A stretch of DNA of 64,000 nucleotides, from positions 69,128,653 through 69,192,652 of the forward strand of contig NC_065572.1 of NCBI RefSeq assembly GCF_937616625.2, read 5' to 3'. Shown piece after piece: positions 11,585 to 25,169 of this stretch. Each line of letters begins with the position of its first letter. Position 1 is the first letter of the stretch. The position numbers and the translations under genes are program-made. The stretch is from Mercurialis annua. Lineage: Eukaryota > Streptophyta > Magnoliopsida > Malpighiales > Euphorbiaceae. The notes under the pieces were generated by a model. It saw only the letters and a program-made list of their open reading frames with translations. It was not told the origin of the DNA and searched no databases.

Positions 11585-11870
11585 CATGTAAGTATATTTA
11601 ATTTAATTATTATTGATGATTATCAGCTCGGTTCAATTAAACCTTAATCAGCTGCAGATTTTGTTTTTTTTTTTTAAATTTATCGATAGTTTAATGTTAG
11701 TTTCGTTCTGCAATGTTTTCTATTTTATTATAGTTTCACCGCATCATGTTAATATATTTTATTTTATTGTTATTGATGATTATCAGTTCGATTCTAATAA
11801 ACCTTAATCAGCGGTAGATTTTTAAAAAAAATTATCGATAGTTGAGTGTTAGTTTCGTTCTGTGACTGAT
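11585..11870 (+). repeat. tandem duplication at the ATG16 start/intron 1
   Basis: Two diverged head-to-tail copies of about 150-160 bp, at about 11581-11723 and 11737-11870. They share the core TATTGATGATTATCAG, then AAACCTTAATCAGC, then TATCGATAGTT and GTTAGTTTCGTTCTG. Copy 1 begins at the ATG and donor; in copy 2 the donor GTAAGT reads GTTAAT, so it is no longer a splice site. Confidence 0.85.
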
Positions 11871-14171
11871 TGAGTAGATTAATTATGGCATATATGAATT
11901 TGCTTTTAGGATTCAAGAGGATGTTGCAAGACAAGCAGCGATAAAACACGCGCTGAAGGCGCTAAGGAAGCGCCATTTGCTTGAAGAAGGCGCTCATTCT
12001 CCGGCTTATATTGCCCTGACCTTGCCTATCATCTCTCAGGTCCGTCAAGCTGCTCTCGCGGTTTTAAATTATATGTATTATTGTTTTAGTGGCAAAAGCT
12101 CAATTTATGTACTTTTTGTTAATGTTATGCAACTGAAGGGCTCGGAATGGAAAGAGAAAGCAGAATCCTTGGAAGGGGAACTTCAGCAGTGTTACAAAGC
12201 TCAATCTCGATTATCCCAGCAACTTGTCGTAGAGGTAGCAGAAACAAGGGCAGCAAAAGCCTCGCTACTAGAAAAAGAAGCTGCATTTGCTGATATGGAA
12301 AAGGAGGTGACTCAATTAAGGTTGGCTTTTTTACTTTCTATGATTTGTTTTGCCATGTATGATTTTGTCGGCGTCTCTAGTATTATGATTATTGAGGCAT
12401 ATAAGTTTCTGTGCTGCAGGGAGGAATGTTCTCAACTGAAGGAAGATATAGAAGAAAAGTTTAAGGCCTTAGAATTGCTTATGAGTGAGAAAGATGCTAT
12501 CCGAGCGCAATTGGAAGAGGAGATTGTCAGAGCTAATAAAGCTGAAGCTGAAAATAAGAATCTAATTGATCGGTGGATGCTGCAAAAGATGCAAGATGCC
12601 GAACGTCTTAACGAGGTGTTTTTAATCATATCATTGCTATAATTGAAAGAAAAATTAGGGGTTGGCTTTAACCATTCTAATTGTCTTTAATACTTCTGCT
12701 CCTAAATTTTGTGCCACTGTACTAGAAAAGTATACCCTAGTTTAATAGCAAGGGAAATTTATAGTTTCTTGAAGGCCTTTATTCTGACGAGGTTTTTTTT
12801 TCCATTGCCATTTCCTTTATGAAGAAATCACGAGCCACTAGAGGATTTGGGTTAGAGATAGTCTTTTATTATTGTTTATGTAGCTCGGTTTTGCACACAG
12901 AGAAATTTGTTAAGAGTTTGTATCTTTTCTTGTTGTACCTTGCTCATAAAATATGAGTAAAAAAGAGCCAATTACTGTTAAATGATACCAAACTGAAAAC
13001 ATCAAAAGCCATTTCTCGAGAATTGTCAACTATCTGTGTATGAAGTTTATATTGAGGCTCTTTAAGTTCTTTATGTATTTATTCTTCTGTAAATTACATG
13101 TGGTTGATTAATACATGTGACTGATTGATAGTTTCTTTGGTTACTTAGGCTAATGCACTATATGAAGAAATGGTTGATAAACTCAGGGCAAGTGGCTTAG
13201 AGATCCTTGCTAGACAGCAAGTGGACGGAGTGGTTCGGCAAAGTGAAGATGGTGCTCAGTACTTCGCGGAGTCGCTCATTCCCACTACATGCAAACACAA
13301 AATTACGGCTCATGAAGGTGGATGTGCTTCTATATTGTTTGAGTATAACTCTGGTAGATTGATTAGTGGTGGGCAAGATCGTGCAATTAAATTGTGGGAT
13401 ACAAGTACTGGATCTCTTAGCGGAACCCTTCATGGTTGCCTTGGCTCTGTTCTCGATCTTACCATTACACATGATAATAGATCCATCATTGCAGCTAGCA
13501 GCTCAAACAATTTGTATGTATGGGATGTAGGCTCGGGGCGTACCCGCCACACTCTCACTGGCCATACTGATAAAGTGTGTGCAGTAGATGTCAGCAAACT
13601 TTCGAGTCGCCATGTTGTAAGTGCAGCTCATGACCGGACGATAAAAATCTGGGATTTGCAAAAAGGTTACTGTACCAGCACAATCATGTGCCACAGCAAC
13701 TGCAATGCTGTTTGCGTCAGCGTGGATGGACAGACCATCTGCTCGGGCCACCTTGACGGGAATCTTCGTTTGTGGGATATTCAGACAGGAAAGCGACTCA
13801 GTGAAGTTGCTGCACATTCAAGTGCTGTTACGTCTATAAGTCAGTCTCGGAATGGAAACATTGTATTGACAAGCGGGAGAGATAACGTGCACAACTTCTT
13901 TGATATGCGTTCTTTGGAAGTCTGTGGCACATTCAGAGCAACTGGAAACAGAGTGGCATCTAATTGGAGTCGCTCTTGTATCAGCCCGGACGATAATTAT
14001 GTTGCTGCTGGATCAGCCGATGGATCAGTATACATTTGGTCGGTAGCTAAGGGTGATATAGTGAGCACTCTGAAGGAACACACATCTTCTGTGCTCTGTT
14101 GCACTTGGAGTGGACTTGGCAGACCATTAGCCACCGCGGACAAGAATGGAATTATATATTGCTGGACTTGA
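11586..14171 (+). CDS. ATG16: ATG16 autophagy protein (coiled coil plus WD40)
   Basis: Plant ATG16, partner of the ATG12-ATG5 conjugate in ATG8 lipidation at the growing autophagosome. Exons by eye: 11586-11587 (AT), 11910-12039, 12139-12320, 12420-12615 and 13149-14171, giving 510 aa, close to the Arabidopsis length. The initiator ATG is split AT|G by intron 1: the donor GTAAGT follows AT at 11587, and G at 11910 completes it. The N-terminal ATG5-binding helix includes HALKALRKRHLLEEGAHSP. A coiled coil rich in Glu/Lys/Leu runs to about residue 200 (KAQSRLSQQL, IDRWMLQKMQDAERLNE). About seven WD40 blades follow from about residue 222 to the end (IKLWDTSTG, LYVWDVGSG, IKIWDLQKG, LRLWDIQTG, VYIWSVAKG). 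The whole WD40 region lies in one exon. Introns 2 and 3 are each 99 nt and open in frame, so retention would not truncate the protein. Confidence 0.93.
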
Positions 14172-15418
14172 TGATTTGATTGTTAAATTTCCCTGTAAAT
14201 TTATTGTGACTGATTTTGAATCTGATAAAGGTGCCCACGGTTTAAATAGAAAGTTCAGCGGCGTTACAAGAAAACCATAGTTGATTAGTTGAGTGTAAAT
14301 AGGAAGACATGAACTGTTTGGTTGCTTGCTTATGAAGGTACTAACCGCGGTATTCGAACTGTAGGCTTGACTAACTGCACCTTCTCTTTGATATCCCTCG
14401 ACCTGTTACCGCTACTGGCTCCCGGAACTACCGTCCAACCAAAGTGGAAGGCGGACCCCAGCCATTTCGGGTTAAGAAGATGCGAAAGCGCCTCTCTCTC
14501 TATAAAGCATCAACTGCTTGAAACTGCAATGGTCCAATTTCAGTGTTAATTGACTTAAAATTAGAGTATTATCCTATTTGATTACAGTTATTTAGTATGA
14601 GTTTATTGATCCTAATTCATAAATTTAGGGACCACGATGATCATTTGTTTATACTTAATCTATATAACATTTATTTAAACGATTTAAATGGCGGCCATTG
14701 CCGTATGTAAGGAAACGTATCTGACCGTAATGTTATGTAACAGTCTGCCGTGCTGCAAACTTCTTTTCTTTTAAAAATAATAATAAAATATGCAGAGTTA
14801 AGTTAAACAAATAGTATAATTTTAAATATGCAGTTCATAACTGATCATGGCTGTCCTCTGTCTACAATGCAGATATCCTTCAAAAAAAGGTTTAGTGAGC
14901 ATATTATCCAAGCCTGGAAGTGGCAAATTGTGAATACATTACGCTACATCTTTCCTACAAGCAATGCCTTTAACTCTTTAGTCAAATAATTAGGAACCTG
15001 TTTGGCCTTCAATTATATGGTCACATAATTAGGAACCCATCTGCCCTTCTTAATAACTTATTAAGTTGATATGCTATTTGCTTTAATTTCTTTATTATAA
15101 TTTATAATGGAAAGAGGGTGCGTCTATGACATAAATATGAAATAAATGTTTTTACTTACGGTTTCTCAACTTTCTTCTTTCTCTTAGTGCGGTATCCCTA
15201 TATTAATTCGTAATTTGCTACAATTTTGTAACATTAAAATACCTTATATTAACACAATCATATTTCCATAAAAAAATGCTGTCACTTGTTCTTTTTGAGA
15301 GAACGTAGTTTTGTTAAACATAAAGTACTTTACTGTTACAAAATTGAATTTAAGATATTCTCTAGTTAGGAACCAAAATGAAATACCGCAATAGAAGAGA
15401 GAAGTAAATTCACATACC
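14172..15418. other. intergenic, no gene recognised
   Basis: Begins with the ATG16 3' UTR. The segment at about 14320-14550 is richer in GC and openly translatable for 75 codons, but I recognise no family and see no start context or splice structure. The rest is AT-rich spacer. Confidence 0.4.
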
Positions 15419-15591
15419 CAGGGGTGGAACTATTTGAGTGGATGAAGGGGCAGCCGCCCCCTCAAATTTTTTATTTTTCAAAAAATGGTGCTTTGAAATT
15501 TTAAGTTTTTAAATATGGTTGCTATTCGTCCCCTCAAAAAATATTTTGTACCATCACGTCCCCCACACATGAATTTCCAGTTCCGCCCTTG
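15419..15591. mobile_element. hAT-like MITE, 173 bp
   Basis: Imperfect terminal inverted repeats: left CAGGGGTGGAAC and right end the complement of CAAGGGCGGAAC. Flanking octamers CACATACC (15411-15418) and CATATACT (15592-15599) match at six of eight positions, consistent with an old 8-bp hAT target duplication. Non-coding. Confidence 0.7.
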
Positions 15592-16339
15592 CATATACTG
15601 TGTATGAAAATTTCCCCAATATATATCTGCCTTGAACAAAAATTGTAGTGGGAATGAGTTTCGTATATCAACTTTTTACACGAAATCTATCAAAAGTTTC
15701 TTTACTTTCCGCCCCAGAATGATGGGAAAAGCTGCAATACATAAGCAAATAACATGCATCCACTGCACAATTTTTCATTCTCTAAAATCATCAAAAAGTT
15801 TTAAATATTCCTACTTGAAAAAAGAATTACTTGTTCCACATTTTCCTCCATTATTTCATTACTTTTACTCCTTGCAAAAAATTCAATTTTTAGTTGGAGA
15901 TTTCAGTTAAAGCCTTGCCAAAGGCAGTTACAATGGTCTTTATTTCCCACTTGCGAACCTATCAAAATATAACCATTTTTCATCATCTTATCTTTTGATT
16001 TTCTGTGACGTGATGATTGCGTGTTTTCCAAGTAATTACAAAACATATGAAGTGCTTCTATCTTTTTTTTTCTTTTTATGCTCCACTCCACATGAACCAA
16101 AAATAAAAAACTTCACTTATATAAGATATTCTTGTATAGATAAATCAACCCATTGATAATTTATAAAACCTAATCTTCATATCTTCTTTGTATTATTTTT
16201 GATAGATTGTTAATGCCCATAAGGAACTTGTAACTTATTCATTTATTGCTCATATTCCTATAGTCTTCCACTTATTCAATTTTTCTATATAAACCAATAA
16301 CCTAAGCTTCTTTTATTGCCATCAAGAGCTTAATTAGAA
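15592..16339. other. upstream region of the KDEL protease
   Basis: Promoter side of the protease at 16340. I see no gene. A plausible TATA box lies at 16286-16293. Confidence 0.4.
16286..16293 (+). promoter_or_regulatory. TATA box of the KDEL protease
   Basis: TATATAAA, 47 bases before the ATG at 16340. A similar TATAAACCAATAAC block is kept upstream of the second protease copy near 21633, so the promoter was duplicated with the gene. Confidence 0.6.
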
Positions 16340-17932
<1,593 letters not shown>

Positions 17933-18536
17933 ATACAATTTGCTATCAGTATCAGCTTCAGCCTCATATGATTGCTGAATGAATAATACTTTATGTTACA
18001 GATTCATGGATGATGCATCAATCCAACACAAGTTTACTCTTCAATTATTGAATAAAGCTTTCAAGACTGTACTTCTGTTTCTCAAAGTATTCCAAATTCT
18101 TGATCTTGAATTCTACGCTTACACGTATTTTGTTTCCGTTTTCAAAAAGACTTCTAAATTTCGAAAACTCTATATTTCAATATTTTTCATTCCATCATTT
18201 TCCGTTTCAACATTTTCATTTCGCGCTGCATAGTTCTTAATCAAAGAACAGCAAATGAATGACAACACTACAGGCTGATTACATTCAACAGAACATTTTT
18301 ATTACAGAAGTGAACTTGAATATTTTATATGCATATACATACAAACAGCATAATCATTATTATTCGGATTAAATACAAATAAAACCACGAACACGTAGCA
18401 TAATTTAATATTTCAATACAAACTTTCGAATTTTTGCAATTCAACAAAGTTTCATTTATTTTCGCAATTCAAATCATCAATTAATTGATCAAACTTTCTA
18501 TCGGTGATTCGAATCCGAAAAAATAAAATCATTAAT

Positions 18537-19204
18537 CTAACCGTAACATCTAACCGGATCAGTGCAGCCTTTTGCAGCAGACTGCTTCGAGCCACGACCA
18601 CCGCCTTTTTCAAGATACTGCTGATGATACTCTTCCGCTCTGTAAAATCTCTTCGCCGGCAAAATCTCAGTCACAATATTTTTATTCTTAAATTCCGCCT
18701 GCTTAGCCTCCTTCGATTTCTCAGCTAACCTAGCTTGATTTTCATTGTAGTAGTATATTCCTGACCTGTACTGCGATCCCACGTCACCGCCCTGTCAAAA
18801 TCCAACCGTTAATCGAACAATTTAGGTCAAATAATTCATCGATTATGATTTTCAACGACGAAACAGAATAATTTGAATACCTGACGATTGAGAGTGGTTG
18901 GATCGTGGCGGGACCAGAATACGGAGAGGAGATTGGTGTAAGGGCAAACATTCGGGTCGAACTGGACGCGGACTATCTCGACATGGTTAGTGGTGCCGGT
19001 GCAAATCAGTTTGTAATTCGGGTCGGGAGTGTGACCCTGTGAGTATCCGACTTCTGTTTTGACGACCCCGTGAACTCGCTGAAACGCAAGCTCCACTCCC
19101 CAGAAGCAGCCGGCTCCGAATTGAGCGAACTCGTGATTTGGGTTATCGGGTTGGTCAAGATCCGGATCCTGTGCAGGATTGGCTGTGTTTGAAGGTGTAG
19201 CCAT
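18537..19204 (-). CDS. MSRA: peptide methionine-S-sulfoxide reductase, two exons
   Basis: Reduces the S epimer of methionine sulfoxide in proteins using thioredoxin; the cytosolic type is likely, as no transit peptide is seen. Exons on the minus strand: 19204-18881 and 18791-18537, giving 192 aa, a normal length. The active-site motif [14 protein letters not shown] lies near residue 29, followed by TEVGYSQGH, the [12 protein letters not shown] block, [13 protein letters not shown] at the exon junction, then [14 protein letters not shown]. The C-terminal [11 protein letters not shown] supplies the resolving cysteines. The 89-nt intron has GT-AG ends. It converges on the KDEL protease and forms a duplicated unit with it. 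Decayed copies of its exon 1 follow the two other protease copies. Confidence 0.94.
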
Positions 19205-19302
19205 AGTTTAGTTTCGTGTTGACCTGAAACTGCTCAAAATGTATATAAGGTAAAAGGAACAAAAATAAGTGTAGATGTTTATTTGGAAAAGAAGATTTTT
19301 TT

Positions 19303-20162
19303 GGAACAAATGATCAATTTACCCCCTTCAACTTGGCACAAAATTTTAAAAAAGTTCAAAGCTGGAAATTCGTATTACTTATACCCTAAACTTGTCCAAA
19401 ACGACTCAAAAATACCCCTTTACTGACGTGTCACTTTAATTAGGGAGTGAGTTTCTAATTAATCATAATTTGACTCTAATTAAATTAAAGACCTTTTTAA
19501 ATATTTTTCCAATTTTTTTTTTATTTCCAGCGATGAGCAGGAGCCTTCTCGATAAAGAAGAGGAGATGTTGCCCGTTTCTCAAAGGAGAAGCATCTGCTC
19601 CTCGTTTTGGCGAGGAGAGATAAGCAGACCCACTAGGTCTGTTCATCTTCTTCGTTGAAGATGATTAGATCTATCGGGTCTGTTCTGAGGGTGTAGATTC
19701 TTTGATTTTTCAGAATGTTTTTTAATTTTTTTGGCAAAAGATTATTAAGGCTTTTTCCTAAATCATCTTTATTTTTTGTAAATCGTAATTTTTTAAGGTT
19801 TTTAATTTTAAAAATTATTGATACTTGAAACAAATTAAATAAAGAAAGTTTATTGTTATTTGTTAAATTATGAGGGTTAATTTGATATGTAAAGTTTTAA
19901 ATTAAAAGGATTAATCTTTTTTAAAATTATTATGTATTAATTTAAAATGTTAAAAAAAATTAGTACTATAATAAACAAAATTCCCATTAAAAACCACCTT
20001 GGAGAAAGACAAAAACACACCATCAAAATCAGAGTGTGTGTCTCACTCTCTTGAGGAGGGAGGCGTTTTGACAAGTTCAGGATATAAATAATATAGATTT
20101 TCTATTTTAGACTTTTTTGATACTTCATATCAAGTTGAAGGAGTAAAGTGATCCTTTGTCTA
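19303..20162. mobile_element. long-TIR element with a GC-richer insert (MULE-like)
   Basis: The ends are imperfect inverted repeats over about 110 bp: left ATCAATTTACCCCCTTCAAC, right the complement of ATCACTTTACTCCTTCAAC, with a second matching block CCCTAAACTTGTCCAAAACG against TCCTGAACTTGTCAAAACG. I found no clean target duplication. The middle, about 19530-19700, is GC-richer and gene-like (CTGCTCCTCG...CGAGGAG) but is not recognisable as a family. Confidence 0.55.
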
Positions 20163-21276
20163 TCATTAATACACCATTTTTTTTAAAACTGTTAAATTGC
20201 ATTCCTCTATTCTTTTTTACAACAAGGGTGTAACTGAACTAATTTAAAAATATTGAAAGAATTCGAAAATTTAAATTATATATTTTTAGGGCAAATGTTA
20301 TGAACATATTTACATTTAAATAGAAATTATATAATTTATTACTTAGCATAATATAAATTTAAAAATCTATTTTAAAATAAAAAATCAATTTAAATAAAAA
20401 ATCTTTTTTAAATTAAATAATATTTTACTTTACTTTATCTAACAATTAACAAATAAATTAAGTCGATGATTGTTTGTTTAAAACCGTCTAAAGTTTGTTT
20501 GAGCTTCAGTTGCATATTTTTTTATATATCGAAATTATAACTATATCAGTAGAAGTATATTTGAAATGAAATAAGTTAAAAATGAAAGTATATATTGGGA
20601 GTGTTATGGTGCTGAGAAATTCTCAACACTTAAATTATTTGAATATTACACTTGTCAAAATTTCATTCTTGAATTTTGTTCTTTTATATCATTATAATTT
20701 AAATTAGATCGATTGTTTGAATATTTTTTATTTGTATAACAACCGATTTACGATGTACTTCAGTATTTATTTTAATCTACTCTATCCTCTTATAAAAAAA
20801 TTATTTTATATATTTAACCTAAATGCATAAATTATACTAATAAATTAAAAAATTTAATTTTAATTTAATTAGTGCTTTCATAATTAAAAATGACTAAAAA
20901 TAATGGTTTGATACACTTTTAAAAAATAAATTAATAAATTTAAAATAAATTTAATAAATTATAGTGATGGTTATTATAATATTATATAATTCTATTAATT
21001 TAATTAATTTAAAGATATTAGTAATATAAAATACCCAAAACAAAAATTGAAAACCAATTCAAATACTATTACAATTTAATTATTCTATTTTTTAGTTTAT
21101 GCTCTTGTTGTGATAGATTAACGCAGTGTTGATTGTTTAATTTAATGTATAGTTAATTGATGAACTCTTCGTGCTATTTAAACAAAGAGAAATTGATTTG
21201 GTCGGTGGGATGTGTTTCAAGAGTAAGATTTGGAGAGAGTCTAAGTCAAAGTTGGATTATTTTCTGTAAAGGTGAC

Positions 21277-21396
<120 letters not shown>

Positions 21397-22525
21397 ACTT
21401 AACTTATTGAATTAAAGGCTAATTAATTTTTCAAATACTTATTTAAATCCTAATGATCTTCCTTTGCTCTCTTTCTCTTAAAAAAATATCAACGTGGGCA
21501 TGGCTGATTATTTTATTAATCGCGGTGGTCTATTTTTATTCAATAAATCAATCCATTGATATCTTTTGAAACCTAAACTTCATATCTTCTTCATTTATTG
21601 CTCTCTGTTTGTTCTACTTTCATTTCTCAATATAAACCAATAACATAAGCTCCTTTTTTTTGCCATCAATAGCTTATAAAAAAAATGAAATCCTTTGTAG
21701 TTTTAATTCTCTCATTGTCATTGGTTCTAGTAATGTCAGAGAGTTTTGATTTCCATGAAAATGAGTTAGATTCTGAAGAAAGCTTGTGGGGTTTGTATGA
21801 GAGGTGGAGGAGTTATCACAATGTTTCTACGAATCTTGATGACAAACACAAGCGTTTCAATGTGTTTAGGCACAATGTCATGCATGTTCATAACACTAAC
21901 AAAATGGACAAGCCGTATAAGTTGAAGTTGAATAAGTTTGCAGACATGACTAACCATGAATTTCGAAGAATTTACGCGGGCTCAACGATTACACATCATC
22001 GAATGTTCCGTGGGGCGACGCAGGGAAATGGAACTTTCATGTACGCGAACGTGGATAGGGTCCCGTCATCCGTTGATTGGAGAAAGAGAGGTGCTGTTAC
22101 TGAAGTTAAGAATCAAGCCCAATGCAGTAAGCATATTTTTTATACATTTGAGTTGATTTTTCTATGAATGTTTCTGTTGGTTTAGAGTTTATTTGTTGTC
22201 GTTTTCAATGTGTTGAATAGATTCAGGCTAGGCATTTTCAACTGTCGCAGCAGTTGAAGGTATTAATCAAATCAAGACCAACAAGCTAGTGTCTTTGTCT
22301 GAACAAGAGCTGCTGGACTGTGACATTGAACAAAATCAAGGATGTGAGGGAGGACAAATGGATATTGCATTCGAGTTCATCCGACAAAATGGGGGCATAG
22401 CTAGTGAGGCTAGTTATCCTTATACAGCTGAAGTTGGAACTTGCCATGCTTCAGAGGTTTAACCTCGATCCATACTCACTTTTAATTTTATTTATAATGT
22501 GGAATAAATTGTTGCTTAATTAAAA

Positions 22526-22899
22526 GGCTTAATCACCATAAAAACCCCCCACCTTTTAGCCCCTTTTCAAATGCACCCTGACGTTGTAATTTTGTCAGTT
22601 GCACCCTAATTTGCACCTTTGATTTTCAATACCACCCTCAAATACTAAATTGATCTCTTTTTCATCTGAAAAAAGTTAAAATAAATCATCTATTTTTAAC
22701 TTTTTATGTGGAAAAGTGTTCAAACGAGTACTTTATAAGGGTTTTTATGAATTTTTTCCGAGTGAAAAAAGTCCAATTTGATTTTGAGGGTGGAATTGAA
22801 ACCCAAAGGTGCAAATTAGGGTGCAACTGACAAAATTGTAACGTCAGGGTGCAACTGAAAAGGTGCTAAAAGGTGAGGGTTTTTTTTGGTGATTAAGCC
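22526..22899. mobile_element. MULE-like MITE in intron 2 of the second protease copy
   Basis: 374 bp with long terminal inverted repeats beginning GGCTTAATCACCA and ending TTGGTGATTAAGCC; the arms match over about 100 bp, including GCACCCTGACGTTG. A perfect 9-bp duplication TAATTAAAA flanks it (22517-22525 and 22900-22908). The matching introns of the other two protease copies lack it. Confidence 0.92.
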
Positions 22900-22902
22900 T
22901 AA

Positions 22903-23079
<177 letters not shown>

Positions 23080-23125
23080 TAAATCTGTTTTCCATTTCGA
23101 CGTTGCAATTTCTTCAATAAATTAA

Positions 23126-23578
23126 GGGTATTAAATTTGGAAGTTTCAAAATGGATACTGGGCATTTTTATTACGAAATAGATACTAAATTTAGCGAAAC
23201 ATTATAAAATAGGTTTTCTCAGCCACGTGTTCCTATTGATTGGACGAAGAAAGAAGCCACGTCAACAAAAAGATGTTGAGAGTGCCCATTTTATAATAGT
23301 ATTAAATAGTAAATATTAAATTATTATTTGAAAATAGAATTTTTAAAATGTATATTAAATATTATTTAGTTAATAAAAAAACAAAAAAAATAGGGGCCCA
23401 CCCAGTTTCCATTTCTTTACAATGGGAAGTGCTCAATATTGAGCATTTATTGAACTGAGCAAATCCACCATTGTAGATGCTCTAAGTTTAGTATCCGTTT
23501 TGTAATAAAAGAATGTTCAGTATCCATTTTTAAACTTTTACATAGTTAGCCTCCTAAGTTTAATACCCATAAATTAAA
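23126..23578. mobile_element. MULE-like MITE in intron 3 of the second protease copy
   Basis: 453 bp with inverted ends GGGTATTAAATTT... and ...AAGTTTAATACCC, the arms sharing AAAATGGATACTG and TTTTATTAC blocks. A perfect 9-bp duplication ATAAATTAA flanks it (23117-23125 and 23579-23587). The centre has another imperfect inverted structure (AATGGGAAGTGCTC, ACCATTGTAGATGCTC) that may be a nested MITE. Confidence 0.9.
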
Positions 23579-23686
23579 CCATCAGCAATGCTTAAACACT
23601 AATTTAAAACAATTCATTGAGATAATGGGAAGGTTCGAGTTTGAGCGAATATCAGTTGAGTCGTCTATTAATGTGGTTGAGTATGA

Positions 23687-23962
<276 letters not shown>

Positions 23963-24134
23963 TGAATAAACATAATAAGATTACATGTTTACTCTTTAAT
24001 CATTGAATAAGGCTTTCAAGATTGTACTTCTGTTGCTCAAAACATTTCAGATTTTGGATCTTGAATTTTATGTTTTCATGTTTTATTTTGAAACTCTGAA
24101 ATTCTGTATTCCGATCTCGTCATCAAAATAATAT

Positions 24135-24444
24135 GGGTTAATGTCATAAAAATTCACGAACTTTACATGTTTTCTCATTTTAATTACGTAGTTTAAATTT
24201 TCTCATTTTCATACACGAACTATCACTTTTTTTCAAATACATGTACGGTGCTGAGGTGTCACGGCTCTATTGGTGTAATTCGCTGAGGTGGAGGTCATTT
24301 TACACCAATAAATGAGTGCCAGCTCAGCACCATGTATGAATTTGATAAAAAAATGTTAGTTCGTGCATGAAAATAAGAAAATTTAAACTGCGTGATTAAA
24401 ATGAGAAAACATGTAAAGTTTGTGATTTTTTTTGACATTAACCC
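24135..24444. mobile_element. MULE-like MITE downstream of the second protease copy
   Basis: 310 bp with inverted ends GGGTTAATGTCA and TGACATTAACCC and arms of about 100 bp (CATGTTTTCTCATTTTAAT). A perfect 9-bp duplication AAATAATAT flanks it (24126-24134 and 24445-24453). A partial relative occurs near 50437. Confidence 0.92.
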
Positions 24445-24499
24445 AAATAATATTCTTCCCAAAAATTAGTTTTTTTTTGGAAATGCTTCTGAAATGTCG

Positions 24500-24781
24500 A
24501 AACAGTCGAGTCAAACTGGACGGACCATCTCGACATGGTAAGTGGTGCCGGTGCAAATCAGTTTGTAATTCGGGTTGTAGCTAGTGTGACATTGAGACTA
24601 TCCAACTTCTATTTTCGAGACCCCAGTAACTCGCTGAAAGGCAGGCTCCAGTCCCCAGAAGCACCCAGCTCCAAATTGAGTGAACTCGTGATTTGGGTTG
24701 TCGGGTTGGTCAAGATCCTGATCCTGTGCAAGATTAGCTGAAGCTGTAGCCATAGTTTCATATTGACCTGAAACTGCTCAA
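24500..24781 (-). pseudogene. MSRA exon 1 relic, array unit 2
   Basis: Aligns with the 5' half of MSRA exon 1 and its upstream leader (TTGACCTGAAACTGCTCAAA). The ATG is kept at 24753-24751, but substitutions and small indels break the frame, and exon 2 is missing. It sits downstream of the second protease copy in the same convergent order as in unit 1, so it was copied with the protease. Confidence 0.88.
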
Positions 24782-25169
24782 ATGCTTTATTTTTGCAATT
24801 TTTAAAGATTGTTTGTTAGAAGATGATCCAAATTTGTATTAATTAGTATTTGATTTTGTCTATAAAATTTAGTTTGTTTCAAATTTCTACTTCTAAAAAT
24901 CTGGATTGTGTTAGTCAAAGAACTAGCATATGTAGTAGCTGCAAACTAGGAGAGTAGTTGAGATTTTATGTTATCAGTTAAAATCTCATTGCAGTAAGCC
25001 TATAAAAGGCACCTTAAATTCCGAATGATATACACTTAAGTTAAACAAAAACTAATCCTCCTGTTATAATTCCTTCTTTTCAATTACTACATCTTTTTTG
25101 TTTCTATTTTCCTTTTTCCAACATTGTTAACCTAAGCTTTTTATTTTCGCCATCGCGAGCTTAATAGAA

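Noticed and set aside
11977..12642. A 221-aa independent protein across 11977-12642
   Set aside because: It reads through two 99-nt introns of ATG16; the conserved segments match only after splicing.
13170..14171. A separate intronless WD40 gene starting at 13170
   Set aside because: The conserved ATG16 coiled coil continues in phase into this exon from 13149, so the ATG at 13170 is internal.
14322..14549. A 75-aa gene downstream of ATG16
   Set aside because: No family resemblance, start context or splice partner; base composition alone explains the open frame.
17979..18233. An 84-aa gene after the KDEL protease
   Set aside because: It is 3' UTR-like sequence directly after the stop codon, low in complexity and without motifs.
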